Positions 10,501 to 21,313 of a stretch of DNA of 64,000 nt are shown here, one piece after another. A program made the position numbers and the translations under genes. The notes beneath the pieces were generated by a model. That model ran no database searches. It was given only the letters and a program-made list of their open reading frames with translations, and was not told where the DNA came from. The stretch is from Triplophysa rosa (taxonomy: Eukaryota; Chordata; Actinopteri; Cypriniformes; Nemacheilidae). The stretch is from the NCBI RefSeq assembly GCF_024868665.1, contig NC_079897.1, positions 6,810,286-6,874,285 of the forward strand. The letters are read 5' to 3'. Positions within the stretch are counted from its first letter, which is position 1. Every line of letters starts with the position of its first letter.

Positions 10501-11971
10501 CCAATGCTAAGTCTCCACATTTTTAATTTAGTTTGTGTTGACACAGATTGCTATCTTCTATCACTTGTCTAATATCGGAGTAAAGAAATATAATTTTTGA
10601 CGGCATACAAAGGTGATTCTCCTGGAGCTTATCTGTCATAGTGTGGAAATTCCTTATCTGTCATCAGCAGTGACTTTATTCATTTTTAACAGCTTTCACC
10701 TATGTTCAGATTTATGGCTGTTTTGTCCTTGCTCAAAGCCTTGTGACTCAGCCTCAGCCAAATAGAAGAGGCGATTGAACGGAAGCCTGTTTAATGTCTC
10801 TCTCCCCAGGCCCATCAGTGGTGCACGTAGGCCAGGTTTAATCTAGCTTCAGATTGAACTACACTCAGGGGCAGCCCTAAGAGTCATGATCGATACCTCT
10901 GCTTTGATTATTGCTTAACATCATATTGAGCGGCCTGTCAGAAAGAATTCTCTCATCCTCTGTTAATTGTGTATTAAGGGTATCCTACACTAAGGCACAT
11001 ACCCTGCTATTATGTGATGCCTTGATAAATCTCACAAAACATGACCATTGTACTACAAATGGAAAATAAATCTTGCATAACGAAAATAACAATTACATGC
11101 ATAACATTTAAAGACAATACAACAAAGACTATGGTATATTGTAAATACTTTCCAAATTAAATATTACTATTTTTTCCAAATTACAGTACCCAGCTATGTT
11201 TATGACAGTTTGAAAGATTACTTTGCGTAACAAAAAAGAGAATTGTTATTGTTACAAATGATTATCTATTGCATATATACTCATATTCAACAACTTTGAC
11301 AAATATGCCAGATTCATCTCAAGCAGTTACCAATGCTGTGAGATGCATGGTATCTGAATGAAGCAACTCATTCATATCTGAAGTGACAGGACATCAAAAG
11401 TCAAACAGAGACTGCTCGTGGGTCTTGGTGCCTGTCTTGAGCTGTCCGCAGGATTTCAGGAGAATTCAGTATAGACACACAGGCTAATTTGACTGACTCC
11501 AACAAACTTTTGATTTTAAGAAGGAAAAGTTACACTATGCTTGTTTCCTAAAGAGATTTTAGCCAGGTGGTGCTACACTGAACAAAAGAAATATCAAAAC
11601 GATGAATAAAACGATGCTCAATTTCATGCTAAAGAAGGGACACAGAGATTCTTGCTACTGTTAGAATGTGGCAGTATTGGACAAAAGAAGGAAACGAATA
11701 AAGAAATAAGATGAATAGCCTGTCAGAGAAAGTGGAAGCTAATAACACGGATCGCTGCAATCAAAAGTTACTGGTTTGTATTTCAGAGACAGATAAATGT
11801 TTGAACAGTCCAACCATTTGGACAAATAATTGAAACTGTGTATTTATTGAAAGTTTACTGCCACAGGGATTTCAACATACATATTGTGAAAGATGTCAAT
11901 GATTGCTCATATTGTACTACGCCAAACAAGCAAGCCAATTTTTTTATAATGGATATGATCATTTTTAAAAC
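10501..11971. other. No gene recognised
   Basis: No convincing ORF, terminal repeats or RNA gene. It may be non-coding host DNA. Confidence 0.5.
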
Positions 11972-12761
11972 GTTATGGATAGGGATGCACCGAAACGAAA
12001 ATTCTTGGCCGAAGCCGAACATGATGTGAAACACTTGGCCGAAGGCCGAATAATACCGAACATCGAACATGTTTTTTTGCATTTCTTCTATTTATTAAGC
12101 CATTTTTTTCACTATTGCACAAACTGAATAGTCAAAATGTGCTTTTCATAATTTGTCTTGTTTTTCAATAAAATACAATACAACTTAATACAAAATTGAG
12201 CAAAACAAAGTAAATTCAAACAAAAAATTGAGCCCTCTCCCTTCATGAATAGCATTTATTAATTAGGCCGATAACTGACTGCTAAAAGAATGTAGTGTAA
12301 GTTACTCTGTACCCCTACAACAAAACAGTTCATTAAAAACTGTCATTCCACATTAGGCCGTAAACTAAAAATACGAATAAACTAAAACTGTTGGATTATT
12401 ATAGGCTACATTGCAAAATGATTTGAGAAAAAAAAACATCCAATGCAAGCAATTCTGACGGATGCTGACTGACAACAATTTCAGTTCATGTCTCTCCTCC
12501 AAACTCCACCCACAAAAGCTGACTGTCTCTGTTCTCTCAGAAGGTGCACAGAACATACCTTGACAAGTTGTTTAGTACAGGGAACTGTGTGCACGCGATG
12601 ACTGTATGATGTCAAACGATGTCGGGAGCGGCGGGGCTACTGTCAGACAGCCCACTTCCGTCTGAAGTAAAGTTACCGACCGGTAAAGACGCTTTCATTC
12701 GGAAATTTACTTCCGTGCGGCAAGTCCTGTGCTGTGTCTTTCTCTGACACTTTAAAACGCT

Positions 12762-12788
12762 CCACACACACACGCACACACACACGCA

Positions 12789-12823
<35 letters not shown>

Positions 12824-12868
12824 CCACACACAACACGACCACACGCACGACGCGCACACACACACACA

Positions 12869-12899
<31 letters not shown>

Positions 12900-12925
12900 C
12901 CACACGACACGCACACGAACCAGCG
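12762..12925. repeat. CA/GT microsatellite with CG interruptions
   Basis: Alternating purine-pyrimidine DNA, mostly CA units with CGCACG breaks, inside the hAT element. Such DNA can adopt Z-form. Confidence 0.95.
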
Positions 12926-12974
12926 ACCCACACACCCAACACCACGCCAAAATGTGCGGCAGTATATGCGACGC

Positions 12975-12975
<1 letters not shown>

Positions 12976-13031
<56 letters not shown>

Positions 13032-13040
13032 TCTCTGCGC
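12976..13040. repeat. CT/GA microsatellite
   Basis: A nearly pure CT run, about 30 units, only about 50 bases from the CA array and within the same hAT element. Confidence 0.95.
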
Positions 13041-13384
13041 TGGTTGCTGCTTGATTGTATCACGAGTCATGTTCGGTAAAATTTATTCGGCCACTTCACA
13101 TATTCGGCCGAACACCGAACTTGCGTTTTTTGCTATATTCGGCCGAACATTTTCTGTGGCCGAACATTCGGTGCATCCCTAGTTATGGAGATGTGTCCAA
13201 ATCGATTGTTTAGATAAAATTATCACAATTTACTATATATGTGCAATGGATCTCTGCATCCATGATCTCCACCTCCTTCATCTGAAATTACAAGGACAGT
13301 ATAATTATTCTCATCATTTTACTTGTGAGTCCGGTATTAAATCACTTACCTACCATAGTTTGCTCTGCATCTCCATAATAAACA

Positions 13385-13620
13385 AAGCCTTTTTGCTTAC
13401 CGTCATCTTGTTCTGTTACAAATAGTAACTGGAGAAAAGTTGTAAACACTATAGTAAATTGTATACTACACAAACTATACTACACTATTTACTATATTAA
13501 CACTACAAAATACTGTAGTGTACATTAAATGTGTTTCACAATACTTTAATACATTACAGTATACTACAGTTGACTATAGGAAATAAAAAGTAAACTACAG
13601 TATTTTTTAATGTGGATTGT
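13385..13620. repeat. TACTA/CTACAGTA-rich degenerate repeat
   Basis: Repeated ACTATA, TATACTAC and TACAGTA words in both orientations over about 230 bases. Probably an old DNA-element relic; ends not identified. Confidence 0.4.
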
Positions 13621-13741
13621 TTCATGCCATTTGTATGACTGGTTATTTTTCATGTAGCCAGTTATTGTCAGGTCTCGGGTCTAGCACTGCTTGTTTTCAT
13701 CTGTCTTGTCCTCTGTCTTTGTTTTGTCGAGCACTTGACAG

Positions 13742-14160
13742 TTGAGAGCTTGCCATATGCTCGGAGTCGAATTGCCCCCTCTAGATTTACCAGGAGGGCT
13801 TGACGCTCTGATAAACTTCTCTGTCCGCATTGAAAGTCGACTGTCTCGCCGCCGTCACTGCAGCCTATCTGGCCAGCCATGGTGTCCGTTGCCCGCTAAA
13901 AGTCCTCAGTCCGCACCCGTTCCTGCTCTCCCCGGGATCCTGTCCTCCGACGTCGAACCCATGCAATTTGGCCGCCTACTTCTCACACCACTACAGAAAC
14001 AACAACGCCTGGCCCAGGGACTCTGTTTGTATTGTGGCAAGGCTGGCCACTTCGCCATCCGCTACCCACTAAAAGCCGAAGCCCACCAGTCCCGGCGAGT
14101 CCTGGTGGGTGCCATCTCCCCTTCAACCTCTCCCTCAAGCCGAACCCTCCTACCCTGCTG
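13742..14160 (+). pseudogene. Gypsy gag C-terminal part with damaged zinc knuckle
   Basis: A reading frame with a proline-rich linker and the motif CLYCGKAGHFAIRYP. A retroviral-type CCHC knuckle needs C-x2-C-x4-H-x4-C; here the last position is Tyr, so zinc binding is probably lost. The N-terminal gag (capsid-like part) is deleted together with the LTR junction. Gag would package the element RNA. Confidence 0.75.
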
Positions 14161-14470
14161 CCTCCAGTTCCAAGAGGCTGTTCACTCCAGTCTCGCTCTC
14201 CTCGCCTCGGAGCGGAAGGAAACTTCATCAGTACCACCACTGCCAGGGAATGGGGAATTCCGGCCATACCCCTTGACAAGCCTGTGGAGGCCTGGTCATT
14301 GGCGGGTAGTCGCCTTACTACCATTACCCACGTCACCCCTTGTGTGAGTCTCCTTCTTTCCGGCAACCACCATGAGAGAATTGTGCTGTACGTCCTCGAT
14401 GGCCCTAGGAACCAATTAGTTCTGTGGCATCCTTGACTTGTGCAGCACAATCCTCACGTGGATTGGAGGT
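14157..14470 (+). pseudogene. Gypsy aspartic protease region, active site lost
   Basis: In the frame from about 14032, the segment GAEGNFISTTTAREWGIPAI followed by PLDKPVEAWSLAGSRLT is typical of the protease region of fish chromoviruses. The residues before GAEGN read R-L, where the family has a D-[ST]-G active site overlapping this point, so the catalytic aspartate is missing. The frame ends at 14436. It would have cut Gag-Pol into parts. Confidence 0.65.
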
Positions 14471-14559
14471 CTAACGCTCTGTTAGCCTGGAGCCCATTTT
14501 GTCATGTGTCATGTCTTGGTCTTGCCTCGTCTCCTGTAATTCGCAGGTGCAGCCCGCAG

Positions 14560-15530
14560 AGCTGTCCGGCGTCCCGGTAGAGTACCACGATCTCTGTACT
14601 GTGTTCAGCAAGTCCCGGGCTACCTCTCTTCCTCCGCATCGCTCCTACGACTGTGCCATTGACTTCCTCCCAGGCACTTCTCCCCCAAGGGTCGACTCTA
14701 TTCCCTTTCTGCTCCTGAGAGAGAGGCCATAGACAAATATATTCAGGATTCCCTCTTGGCAGGTCTCATCCGTCACTCGTCTTCCCCTGTGGGCGTGAGA
14801 TTCTTCTTCGTTGAGAAGAAGGACAGCTCCCTTCGGCCTTGTATTGATTATGAACACATTACGGTTAAGAATAGGTACCCCTACATCTCATGTCTTTTGC
14901 CTTTTTAACTTTTACAGGGAGCCCGGGTCTTCACCAAGTTAGAACTCTGCAATGCCTACCATCTCGTCCGCATTCGGGAGGGTGATGAGTGGAAGACGGC
15001 ATTCAATTCACATACGGGACATTACAAGTATTTGGTTCTTCTTTTTGGTCTAACCAATGCTCCTGCCATCTTCCAGGACCTCGTCAATAGCATCCTGGGT
15101 GACATGATTAATAAGTTTGTCTTTGTACCTGGATGACATTTTAATATTTTCCCCTTCTCTCCAGGCACACACCCAGCATGTTAGATTGGTCCTCCAGTGC
15201 CTACTCGAGAATCAACTGTTCGTTAAGGCGGAGAAGTGCGAATTCCATGCCGAGTCTGTCACGTTCCTTGGTCATATTATTTCTTCTGACAGTATCATGG
15301 CGGATCCTGCCAAGATAAGATCTGTTGACAAGTGGCCTGTCCCCGACTCTCGTAAGGGCCTCCAAAGTTTTCTGGGTTTTGCCAATTTCTACCAGCGGTT
15401 CATCAGAAACTTTGGCCTCATTCCAGCGCCCCTTACAGCATTGACTTCCACTAAGGTGACGTTCAGGTGGAATCATGACGCCCAGGTTGCCTTTGACTCT
15501 TTAAAGTCCTGCCCTCCAGTTCATTGTCGA
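14560..15530 (+). pseudogene. Gypsy reverse transcriptase, frameshifted
   Basis: Across frames the blocks are: [15 protein letters not shown], the LRPCIDY-type block near 14835, [19 protein letters not shown], the FGLTNAPA block, and [10 protein letters not shown] at about 15125. The YLDD box is intact, but motif A reads KLEL where the family has KLDL, so a catalytic Asp is Glu. A one-base change just before YLDD and another near 14900 break the frame. The end shows the [11 protein letters not shown] motif that leads into the RNase H tether. Confidence 0.85.
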
Positions 15531-15540
15531 GGGCGATGCA

Positions 15541-15790
15541 TTGGATGTCGGGGTTGGTGAAGTTCTGTCCCAACAATCCCCTGTTGATGGGAAGGTGCAC
15601 CCATGCGCCTCTTACTCGCACCGCCTTAACCCTGCAGCACATATTTATGACATCGGCGACCGAGAGCTGTTAGCGGTAAGACTGGCTTTGGGTGAGTGTC
15701 GTCATTGGTTGGAGGGAGCAACGCAGCCCTTCTTGGTCTGGACGGATCACAAGAACTTGAGTACATCCGTTCGGCCAAGAGGTTGAGCTC
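15541..15790 (+). pseudogene. Gypsy RNase H domain
   Basis: The frame gives [10 protein letters not shown], then [40 protein letters not shown] and [10 protein letters not shown]. These match the usual Gypsy RNase H order, with the E of DRELLAV and the D of WTDHKNL kept. The frame is lost after about 15786, and the remainder (SRQARWALFFGRFDFTLSYRP...LKPDALS) continues in the next frame from 15780. Confidence 0.8.
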
Positions 15791-16790
15791 GCGCCAGGCC
15801 CGCTGGGCACTTTTCTTCGGCCGTTTTGACTTCACCCTCTCGTACCGGCCTGGGTCCAAGAACCTGAAGCCTGATGCTCTCTCGCTTCAGTTCGAGGCCC
15901 TGGAGAGGGAGCTTTCGGCTGAGACCATCCTCCCGGGGATGGTGGTGGTCGGGGCTCTCTTTTGGGGTATCGAGCGGCGAGTGACAGAGGCCGGTCAAGG
16001 GGTGCAAGTGCCGGCAGAGTGCCCAGCGGGTAGGTTGCCGGTGCCGGCTGCGCTGCATCCTGAGGTGCTTCAGTGGGGTTATTCATCCAGGTTGGTTTGC
16101 CATCCAGGAATTCGGGAAACATTGACTGCCATCCGTCAACGCTTCTGGTGGCCGTTCCTGGCTGCCGATGTCAGACAGTTTGTGTTGGTCTGCCCCACGT
16201 GTGCTCAATACAAGCCACTCAACCGCCCTCCCGCTGGTCTGCTCCGTCCATTGCCCATCCCCTCCTGCCCCTGGTCTCATATTGCTCTTGATTTTGTTAC
16301 AGGGCTCCCTCCCTCTAAAGGTAACACAGTGGTTCTCCTAGTGGTGGATCGTTTCTCCAAGGCGGTCCATTTTATCCCCCTACCAAGCTTCCCTCCTCCC
16401 GGGAGACTGCTCAACTGATGGTAGACCACGTCTTCTGTCTCCACGGCTTGCCGGTCGATGTGGTTTCTGATAGGGGTCGGGGATCGGGGCCTCTGCGAGT
16501 CTGTCTTCTGGTTTTCACCCTCAGACCAACGGGAAATGTGAGCGGGCCAACCAGGATCTTGGCAGAATGCTCCGCTGTCTGACATCATCGAAACCCAGTT
16601 CTTGGTGCTCTCAGCTCTCATGTGTAGAGTACGCACACAATTCCCTCCAGTCCTCTGCATCAGGTATGTCCCCCTTCGAATGCTCCTTGGGTTATAATCC
16701 CCCTCTGTTTCCATCACAGGAACCCGACGCTGCGGTCCCATCTGCTCTGGCCTTCGTTCAGTGCTGCCGCCACACGTGGAGGAAGGCCAG
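15790..16790 (+). pseudogene. Gypsy integrase (zinc-binding and catalytic core), frameshifted
   Basis: The open frame 15696-16418 first finishes the RNase H, then shows an HPGIRETLTAIRQRFWWPFL segment and CPTCAQYK (zinc-binding His/Cys region), then HIALDFVTGLPPS and [14 protein letters not shown], holding the first catalytic Asp. The second catalytic Asp region (about VVSDRG) is in another frame near 16455, and the stretch after it is shortened. This enzyme would join element cDNA to the genome. Confidence 0.85.
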
Positions 16791-16809
16791 GGGGGTTCTG
16801 GCCTGAACC

Positions 16810-17352
16810 ATGAGGCAGATCAAGGCAGCGGCCGACCGTCACCGGTCCTCTCCCCCAGTCTATGTGTGTGGTCAGCGGGTATGGCTCTCCACCAAGGACC
16901 TGCCTCTCCGAGCACCTTCTCGCAAGCTGGCGCCCAAGTTCATTGGTCCATACTGCATCACCAAGATGGTTAATCAGGTGGCTGTCAGGCTGAGACTTCC
17001 CCCCTCCCTTGGTCGAGTTCACCCTGTTTTTCATGTTTCCAGGGTCAAGCCTGTCTTCTCCTCTCCACTCCATACTGCCAGCAGTCGTCCCAACCCCCCT
17101 CCCCCTCGTCTAGTAGATGGCTCTCCTACTTACACAGTCAGGAGATTACTGGATGTTCTCTGCCGTGTCAGAGGCATTCAGTACTTAGTGGACTGGGAAG
17201 GATATTGCGCAGAGGAGCGAAGTTGGGTTCCGTCCTGGGACATTTTGGACCAATCTTTGATCATGGAATTCTACCGGCAACAAGGTGAGCCCCCTCCTCG
17301 GACGCCCGGTGGCGCCACTGGGGAGGGGGGTACTGTCAGGTCTTGGGTCTAG
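16810..17352 (+). pseudogene. Gypsy integrase C-terminus with chromodomain
   Basis: A 180-codon open frame. Residues about 20-90 hold the integrase C-terminal (GPY/F-like) segment: [24 protein letters not shown] and [12 protein letters not shown]. Residues about 105-155 form a chromodomain: [19 protein letters not shown] and [11 protein letters not shown]. Chromodomains of chromoviruses steer integration to marked chromatin. The frame itself is open, but the upstream enzyme parts are not joined to it. Confidence 0.9.
17320..17333 (+). promoter_or_regulatory. Polypurine tract before the 3' LTR
   Basis: GGGGAGGGGGGTAC directly precedes the LTR start TGTCAGG. It is the expected primer site for plus-strand synthesis. 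Confidence 0.8.
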
Positions 17353-17392
17353 AACTGCTTGTTTTTGTCTGTTAGAGTTTATTCCCTGTCGG

Positions 17393-18518
17393 TCTCTAGC
17401 ACCTTAGCTCTAGTCTTGTCTTGTCTAGTCCAGATTTATACTAATCACATTGTCTTGTCCAGGCTCCAGTGCTAAGTTCACCCTGTCCTGATATCGCTGA
17501 TCCTGTTTTGACGACTATTCCCTCTGGCTTTATTCAGTGGCATTTATCCAAGGGGATTACTCCAGTCAAGTCGAGTGGTTCGTTTACTGGGGAGATACCC
17601 TTCTCAGCCGATGGGTTCTTCATCCTACAAATCATTTCAGCCTGACTGTGTGAGCTACGCTCTAGGAATTGTCTTGCTTTCTAAATGGGAAACTCCATAT
17701 TTGTATCCCCCCAAATTATAACCATAGTAATAAAACCAAAATCTTGCTTAGGAATTGTAGAGGCTTTCTCAATATACTCACCTGACATGAGCTTTTCTTA
17801 TGACATTATTAAAAGATACCAATGTATTTAATGACTTAATGTCTTGAGTAATCTCTTATTCACAAACTAGAAAAATAATTGAACATGTTGAACAAGCAGT
17901 TCTGTACTGGCTTTTATCATTGATTTAACTGATATTAGTCAATGAATAAATCACTCAACACATAAGGTTACCATTAAAGAACCAAATGTTTTACAAAATA
18001 TAAATGTGAATAAAAGAAAGATTAGCACTTTCTTGTGTCTTCTTGAATGAGGTTTTTTTTTTCACAACACAGCACACAAATATGGGAACGTTATGTCAAC
18101 TGATCCCATTTTATGTCATATATTTAAAGATTTGCTTTGCTTATAAAAGATAGAAAATAGATAAAATCTTATATTCACATTGAGAAAAGCATTCATAAGA
18201 AGTTGTTTTCCTTGTAGAAATTGTGTAGCCTTTTCATCAATAATTAAATCTAAGCGGTTCAATGATGTGCATTTTAGTAAAATATATTTATGTTTAAATT
18301 ATTCATTTTACATTGGATGTAATTTATATGTTCTTGTGAACACAGAGTGAACACAAGTCTGCAATTAGGACATGTGTTGAAAACTTGCCTATTGCTAGAC
18401 ACTTTTATGATTACAATCAGGATAATAAAGATATATTGTACATCGAAAAAGTAACAAATTCTAGAAGGGGTGGAAATGTGGAAAAAAAAGTTTATAAAAA
18501 AATGCTTAATGGATATAT
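17393..18518. other. Remainder of Gypsy LTR, then unassigned DNA
   Basis: The first 100-300 bases are probably the rest of the 3' LTR. From about 17660 the DNA is AT-rich and shows no gene or clear repeat. Confidence 0.4.
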
Positions 18519-19543
18519 CAACACATTCTCACTCCAACACATTCTCACTATTTACGCTCGGTCAGCGTCCTTCGGCGTCACTTTTGAACGCGCAGGGTAC
18601 CCCTTTGGCGTCGTTTTTCAACGTGAAGGGCATGCAAATTTTACCGTCATTATGAAAATGTATATCGAATATAATTTGCAATGATGATGTTTCGGGGTTT
18701 TAATTTAAATTTAATGTACAGGATAATTGTTTTTACATGACGCTATTCAGACAGTTTCACAGTTTGAGCAAGTAATGTTACAGTTTATTTATCGTAATAT
18801 AAAACACATAATACAAGCAGTCACAATGTCGTTCAAAAATACAGATATTCCAAGGGTACCAACGCGAAACGATTGAATTGTATGAGGAACAGATGCGAAA
18901 GCGATCACCGTCCGCTGTAATCTCAAATCCAGCGAAGAACGACGTTCAAATATTGCCGCCAGAGGAAGTTGCGTCACATTCGATGCCATTGGCTCTCCCA
19001 TGTCTCGTGACCGATGGCGTCATTTCGTTGGCTTTGAACGTGAAACGGTATTGGCTCCCGCGACCGACTGCATCTAGCTGTTCCGGTTTATCTTTTGAAT
19101 GGGAGCCGACTTCATGCATTCAGGGACACACACGGCATCTTTATATAAAGTTATCGTACGGTTTTGGAGCAATAAGGTCTGCGAAACGAGCTGTTTGTTA
19201 TATTTTGTAATGCGTTTGGTCAGTTTGTGCAATAAATACCCGTGACTGTACTTTTATTCGCGTGCTGTGTTTTATATGGCTAAGAAGTGGTTAGGGTTAG
19301 GTTTAGGGTGAGGTTGGGGTTAGGTGCTACAAAATATTAAAACCATAAATAATTATGAAATAAGAATTAATTGAATTGCTAAGAATTGCACGAATCTCGG
19401 TCTGGAGCATTTAGCAAACAGCAACGCAATTCCCTGTTTGTTGAAAAACGACGCCAAAGGGGTACCCTGCGCTTTCAAAAGTGACGCCGTGGGGCGCTGA
19501 CCGAGCGTAAATATGTGACGAGTCGGGAGTGAGAACGGGTTGG
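18519..19543. mobile_element. Inverted-repeat DNA element, about 1 kb
   Basis: Left arm 18519-18631 and right arm 19439-19543 are inverted copies: TTTACGCTCGGTCAGCG, CGGCGTCACTTTTGAA, CGCAGGGTACCCCTTTGGCG and TCGTTTTTCAAC appear in the left arm and as their complements in the right. The left end carries a short direct duplication (CAACACATTCTCACT twice). GATATA stands close to both outer ends, but the target duplication is not certain. No transposase is encoded. Superfamily unknown. Confidence 0.8.
19289..19325 (+). repeat. Telomere-like TTAGGG-type short tract
   Basis: Interrupted GGTTAGGGTTAGG, GTTTAGGG and GGGGTTAGG units inside the inverted-repeat element. Too short to be a telomere remnant on its own. 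Confidence 0.5.
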
Positions 19544-19582
19544 ATATACACTTAAAACGTATGTTCCCTTTGGGTCTCATAG

Positions 19583-19790
19583 GAGTAGTTCACCTTCAAA
19601 ATTAAAATTTTGTCATCATTTACTCACCCTTTTGTAATTTCAAAACCTTTATGTCTTTCTTTCTTCTCCAGAACACAAAAGAAGATATTTTGAAAAATGT
19701 TGGTAACAGAACAGCACAGCCCCCCCATTCACTTGCATTGGTTACAATAGACAAATATGGTCCGTTCCATTTACGTCTTCAGGATGTAAT
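19583..19790 (+). repeat. Common teleost interspersed repeat (TAGTTCACC ... ATCATTTACTCACCC)
   Basis: Begins AGTAGTTCACCTTCAAAATT, continues TGTCATCATTTACTCACCC and reaches AATGTTGGTAACAGAACAGC. A shorter, inverted copy lies at 38690-38813. Class not assigned. Confidence 0.65.
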
Positions 19791-19910
19791 CACCATGTCC
19801 CAGCAATATCCGATGTTACGTCATCACGACGAATATGGGAATCACAAAATTACTTATTAAGTCGTGGCAACAAATATGGTCCGGTCCAGGTACGTTTTCT
19901 TCACCTAACT
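19791..19910. repeat. Dispersed repeat, partner of 7931-8075
   Basis: Shares the GTAATCACCAT, GTCATCA(C/G)GACGAA(T/C)ATGGGAAT and GGTCCAGGTACG blocks with the copy near 8 kb. Confidence 0.6.
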
Positions 19911-20514
19911 GTTAGCTGGGAAATTTATGGCCAATGGGCACTATTTTCACGATCTAAGCGCATGGTTTAAAGTGCACGGCGCAGGTCCACTCAGGGTGTG
20001 TCCGAATCCACTTTTGCTAATTTAACGACGGGAAAACGGTTGATGTGCCCGGGCGCATTGTCTAAAAGGCACATTGCAAGACCCTATGTAGAAAAAAAGA
20101 GCATATAATTAGATAGATGGATGAATGATGGGAAAAGCCTTAAAGCCTCAACTAAAGGTATTTTACTGCTTTGCAAGTACTGCTGTTTCCATAAGGGAAT
20201 GCAAACCTTGATACTTTGATTGTTAAACGAAAGGCTTATTGTGGTAATACACTTTAAAGACCAAAGACTCTTGTGTATTCTAACTGTGATATCATGATGA
20301 CCTTGAAGACCAAGGCGCCTGAAGGTTGTAGTCCTGCCGAAGGCCAGAAGCAGCTGCAGGTGAATTATAACGAGGATTTTTTTATAATTCACAGGCTGCC
20401 AACCATTCATCCTCTTCAATGATTCTCACAGGATTCTCACAAGGTCTCCTTTCTGCACATAGAATGACAGTAAGCTTTTGTACCAATTCCAATATGCTGA
20501 AAAAATATCATACT
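19911..20514. other. No gene recognised
   Basis: No coding signal or clear repeat boundaries. Confidence 0.45.
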
Positions 20515-20640
20515 TACATTTACATTACATTCAATTTTAGTCATTTAGCAGATGCTTTTACCCAAAGTGACTTACAGAGAGTTCAGGAAGCAATAAAGCG
20601 ATATGTCATACAGGGACAATAATACAATAAGTGCTAATAC
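20515..20640 (-). mobile_element. LINE/SINE 3' tail, minus orientation (GCAGATGCTTTTACCCAAAG type)
   Basis: TTACATTTACAT followed by TCATTTAGCAGATGCTTTTA and AAAGTGACTTACAGA is the reverse complement of a widespread teleost LINE/SINE 3' end. The same signature occurs at 23626-23657 and 24163 (split by an LTR), at 37917 and, degenerate, at 55215. Confidence 0.7.
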
Positions 20641-21020
20641 AGTTATAGTTTCCACAAAAGCCAGAACAATACCTGTTGAGAGAAAGAGAGAGAGAGTTAG
20701 TGATTTTTTTCTTTTTTTTTACTTGAATTGATAGGGCATATGTTGGTCCTCGTTCAAATTTATATGATGCATCAAAGTATGTGTCAGTTCAACACATTTA
20801 AGACAAATGTTTATTTTTTTGTAACAATTGCGTAATGAACATCCTGAAATGACAGAAAAAAACATTGGCTTTGCTCTATGGGTGATAGGGCCTTCTTCTC
20901 TTATGCCTCTTATGCATTGCTTGATATGATGGTTTTATTTTCATTTGATGTTGATTACATGCATTAATTGATGTGTTTATTTCTAGTGGGCTTCGAGAAA
21001 GTCACTTTTCAACTTACTTA

Positions 21021-21311
21021 TGTCATGGTTCTGCTTCTTTTAGTCTTGGATTTCCTGGTCCTGAGGCAGAGCCATGACAAAGTCTTTGGTTATGTGTGGA
21101 GAGAAACATATTATTGTCCTGTTGACAATAATACGCGTTCTCTCCAGTGTCTTGTCATTGGCCCCGCCCTCTCGTTTCCTGTATTGTTTCCCGGCCGTGT
21201 CTTATGTTTCTCACCTGCCCCTCGTTATCTTCCTTTGTTTGTCACCCTATTTAATGCCCTTGTATTTGCTGTCCTGTGCTGGTTCGTTTTGTTTCTTCGT
21301 GAAACTTGACA
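21021..21311 (+). mobile_element. Internally deleted solo LTR next to the RTE-like LINE tail
   Basis: Begins TGTCATGGTTCTGC and ends ACTTGACA. AACTTACTTA stands on both sides (21011-21020 and 21311-21320), giving a duplication of at least ACTTA. It is related to the LTR at 22830 but is only 291 bp, having lost its 3' half. The inverted partner of its start, GGCAGAGCCATGACA, lies at about 21064-21078. Confidence 0.8.
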
Positions 21312-21313
21312 AC

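Larger units (their letters stand above)
11980..13181. mobile_element. Non-autonomous hAT element, 1.2 kb, TSD GTTATGGA
   Basis: Starts TAGGGATGCACCGAA and ends TTCGGTGCATCCCTA, a perfect 15-bp terminal inverted repeat. GTTATGGA flanks it on both sides (11972-11979 and 13182-13189), the 8-bp duplication of hAT elements. TTCGGCC/GGCCGAA motifs repeat near both ends and may be subterminal transposase sites. There is no transposase; the interior holds a CA array and a CT array that inflate it. Open frames inside are microsatellite translations, not genes. Confidence 0.95.
13666..17392 (+). mobile_element. Chromodomain Gypsy (Metaviridae) retrotransposon, decayed
   Basis: The left side begins with TGTCAGGTCTCGGGTCTAGC, and 17334 begins the matching TGTCAGGTCTTGGGTCTAGA, so these are the two LTR starts. 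Only about 75 bases of the left LTR remain before coding DNA, so most of that LTR, the primer site and the start of gag are deleted. Order of coding blocks: gag zinc knuckle, protease, RT, RNase H, integrase, chromodomain, polypurine tract. That order and the C-terminal chromodomain place it with vertebrate chromoviruses. Frames change at least four times. The end of the right LTR could not be placed. Confidence 0.9.

Noticed and set aside
12612..13182. Several ORFs of 60-150 codons over the CA and CT arrays
   Set aside because: They are translations of microsatellites (runs of VCVC, THTH, RERE or SLSL), not proteins.
19289..19325. Interstitial telomere
   Set aside because: Only a few imperfect units inside a transposable element.
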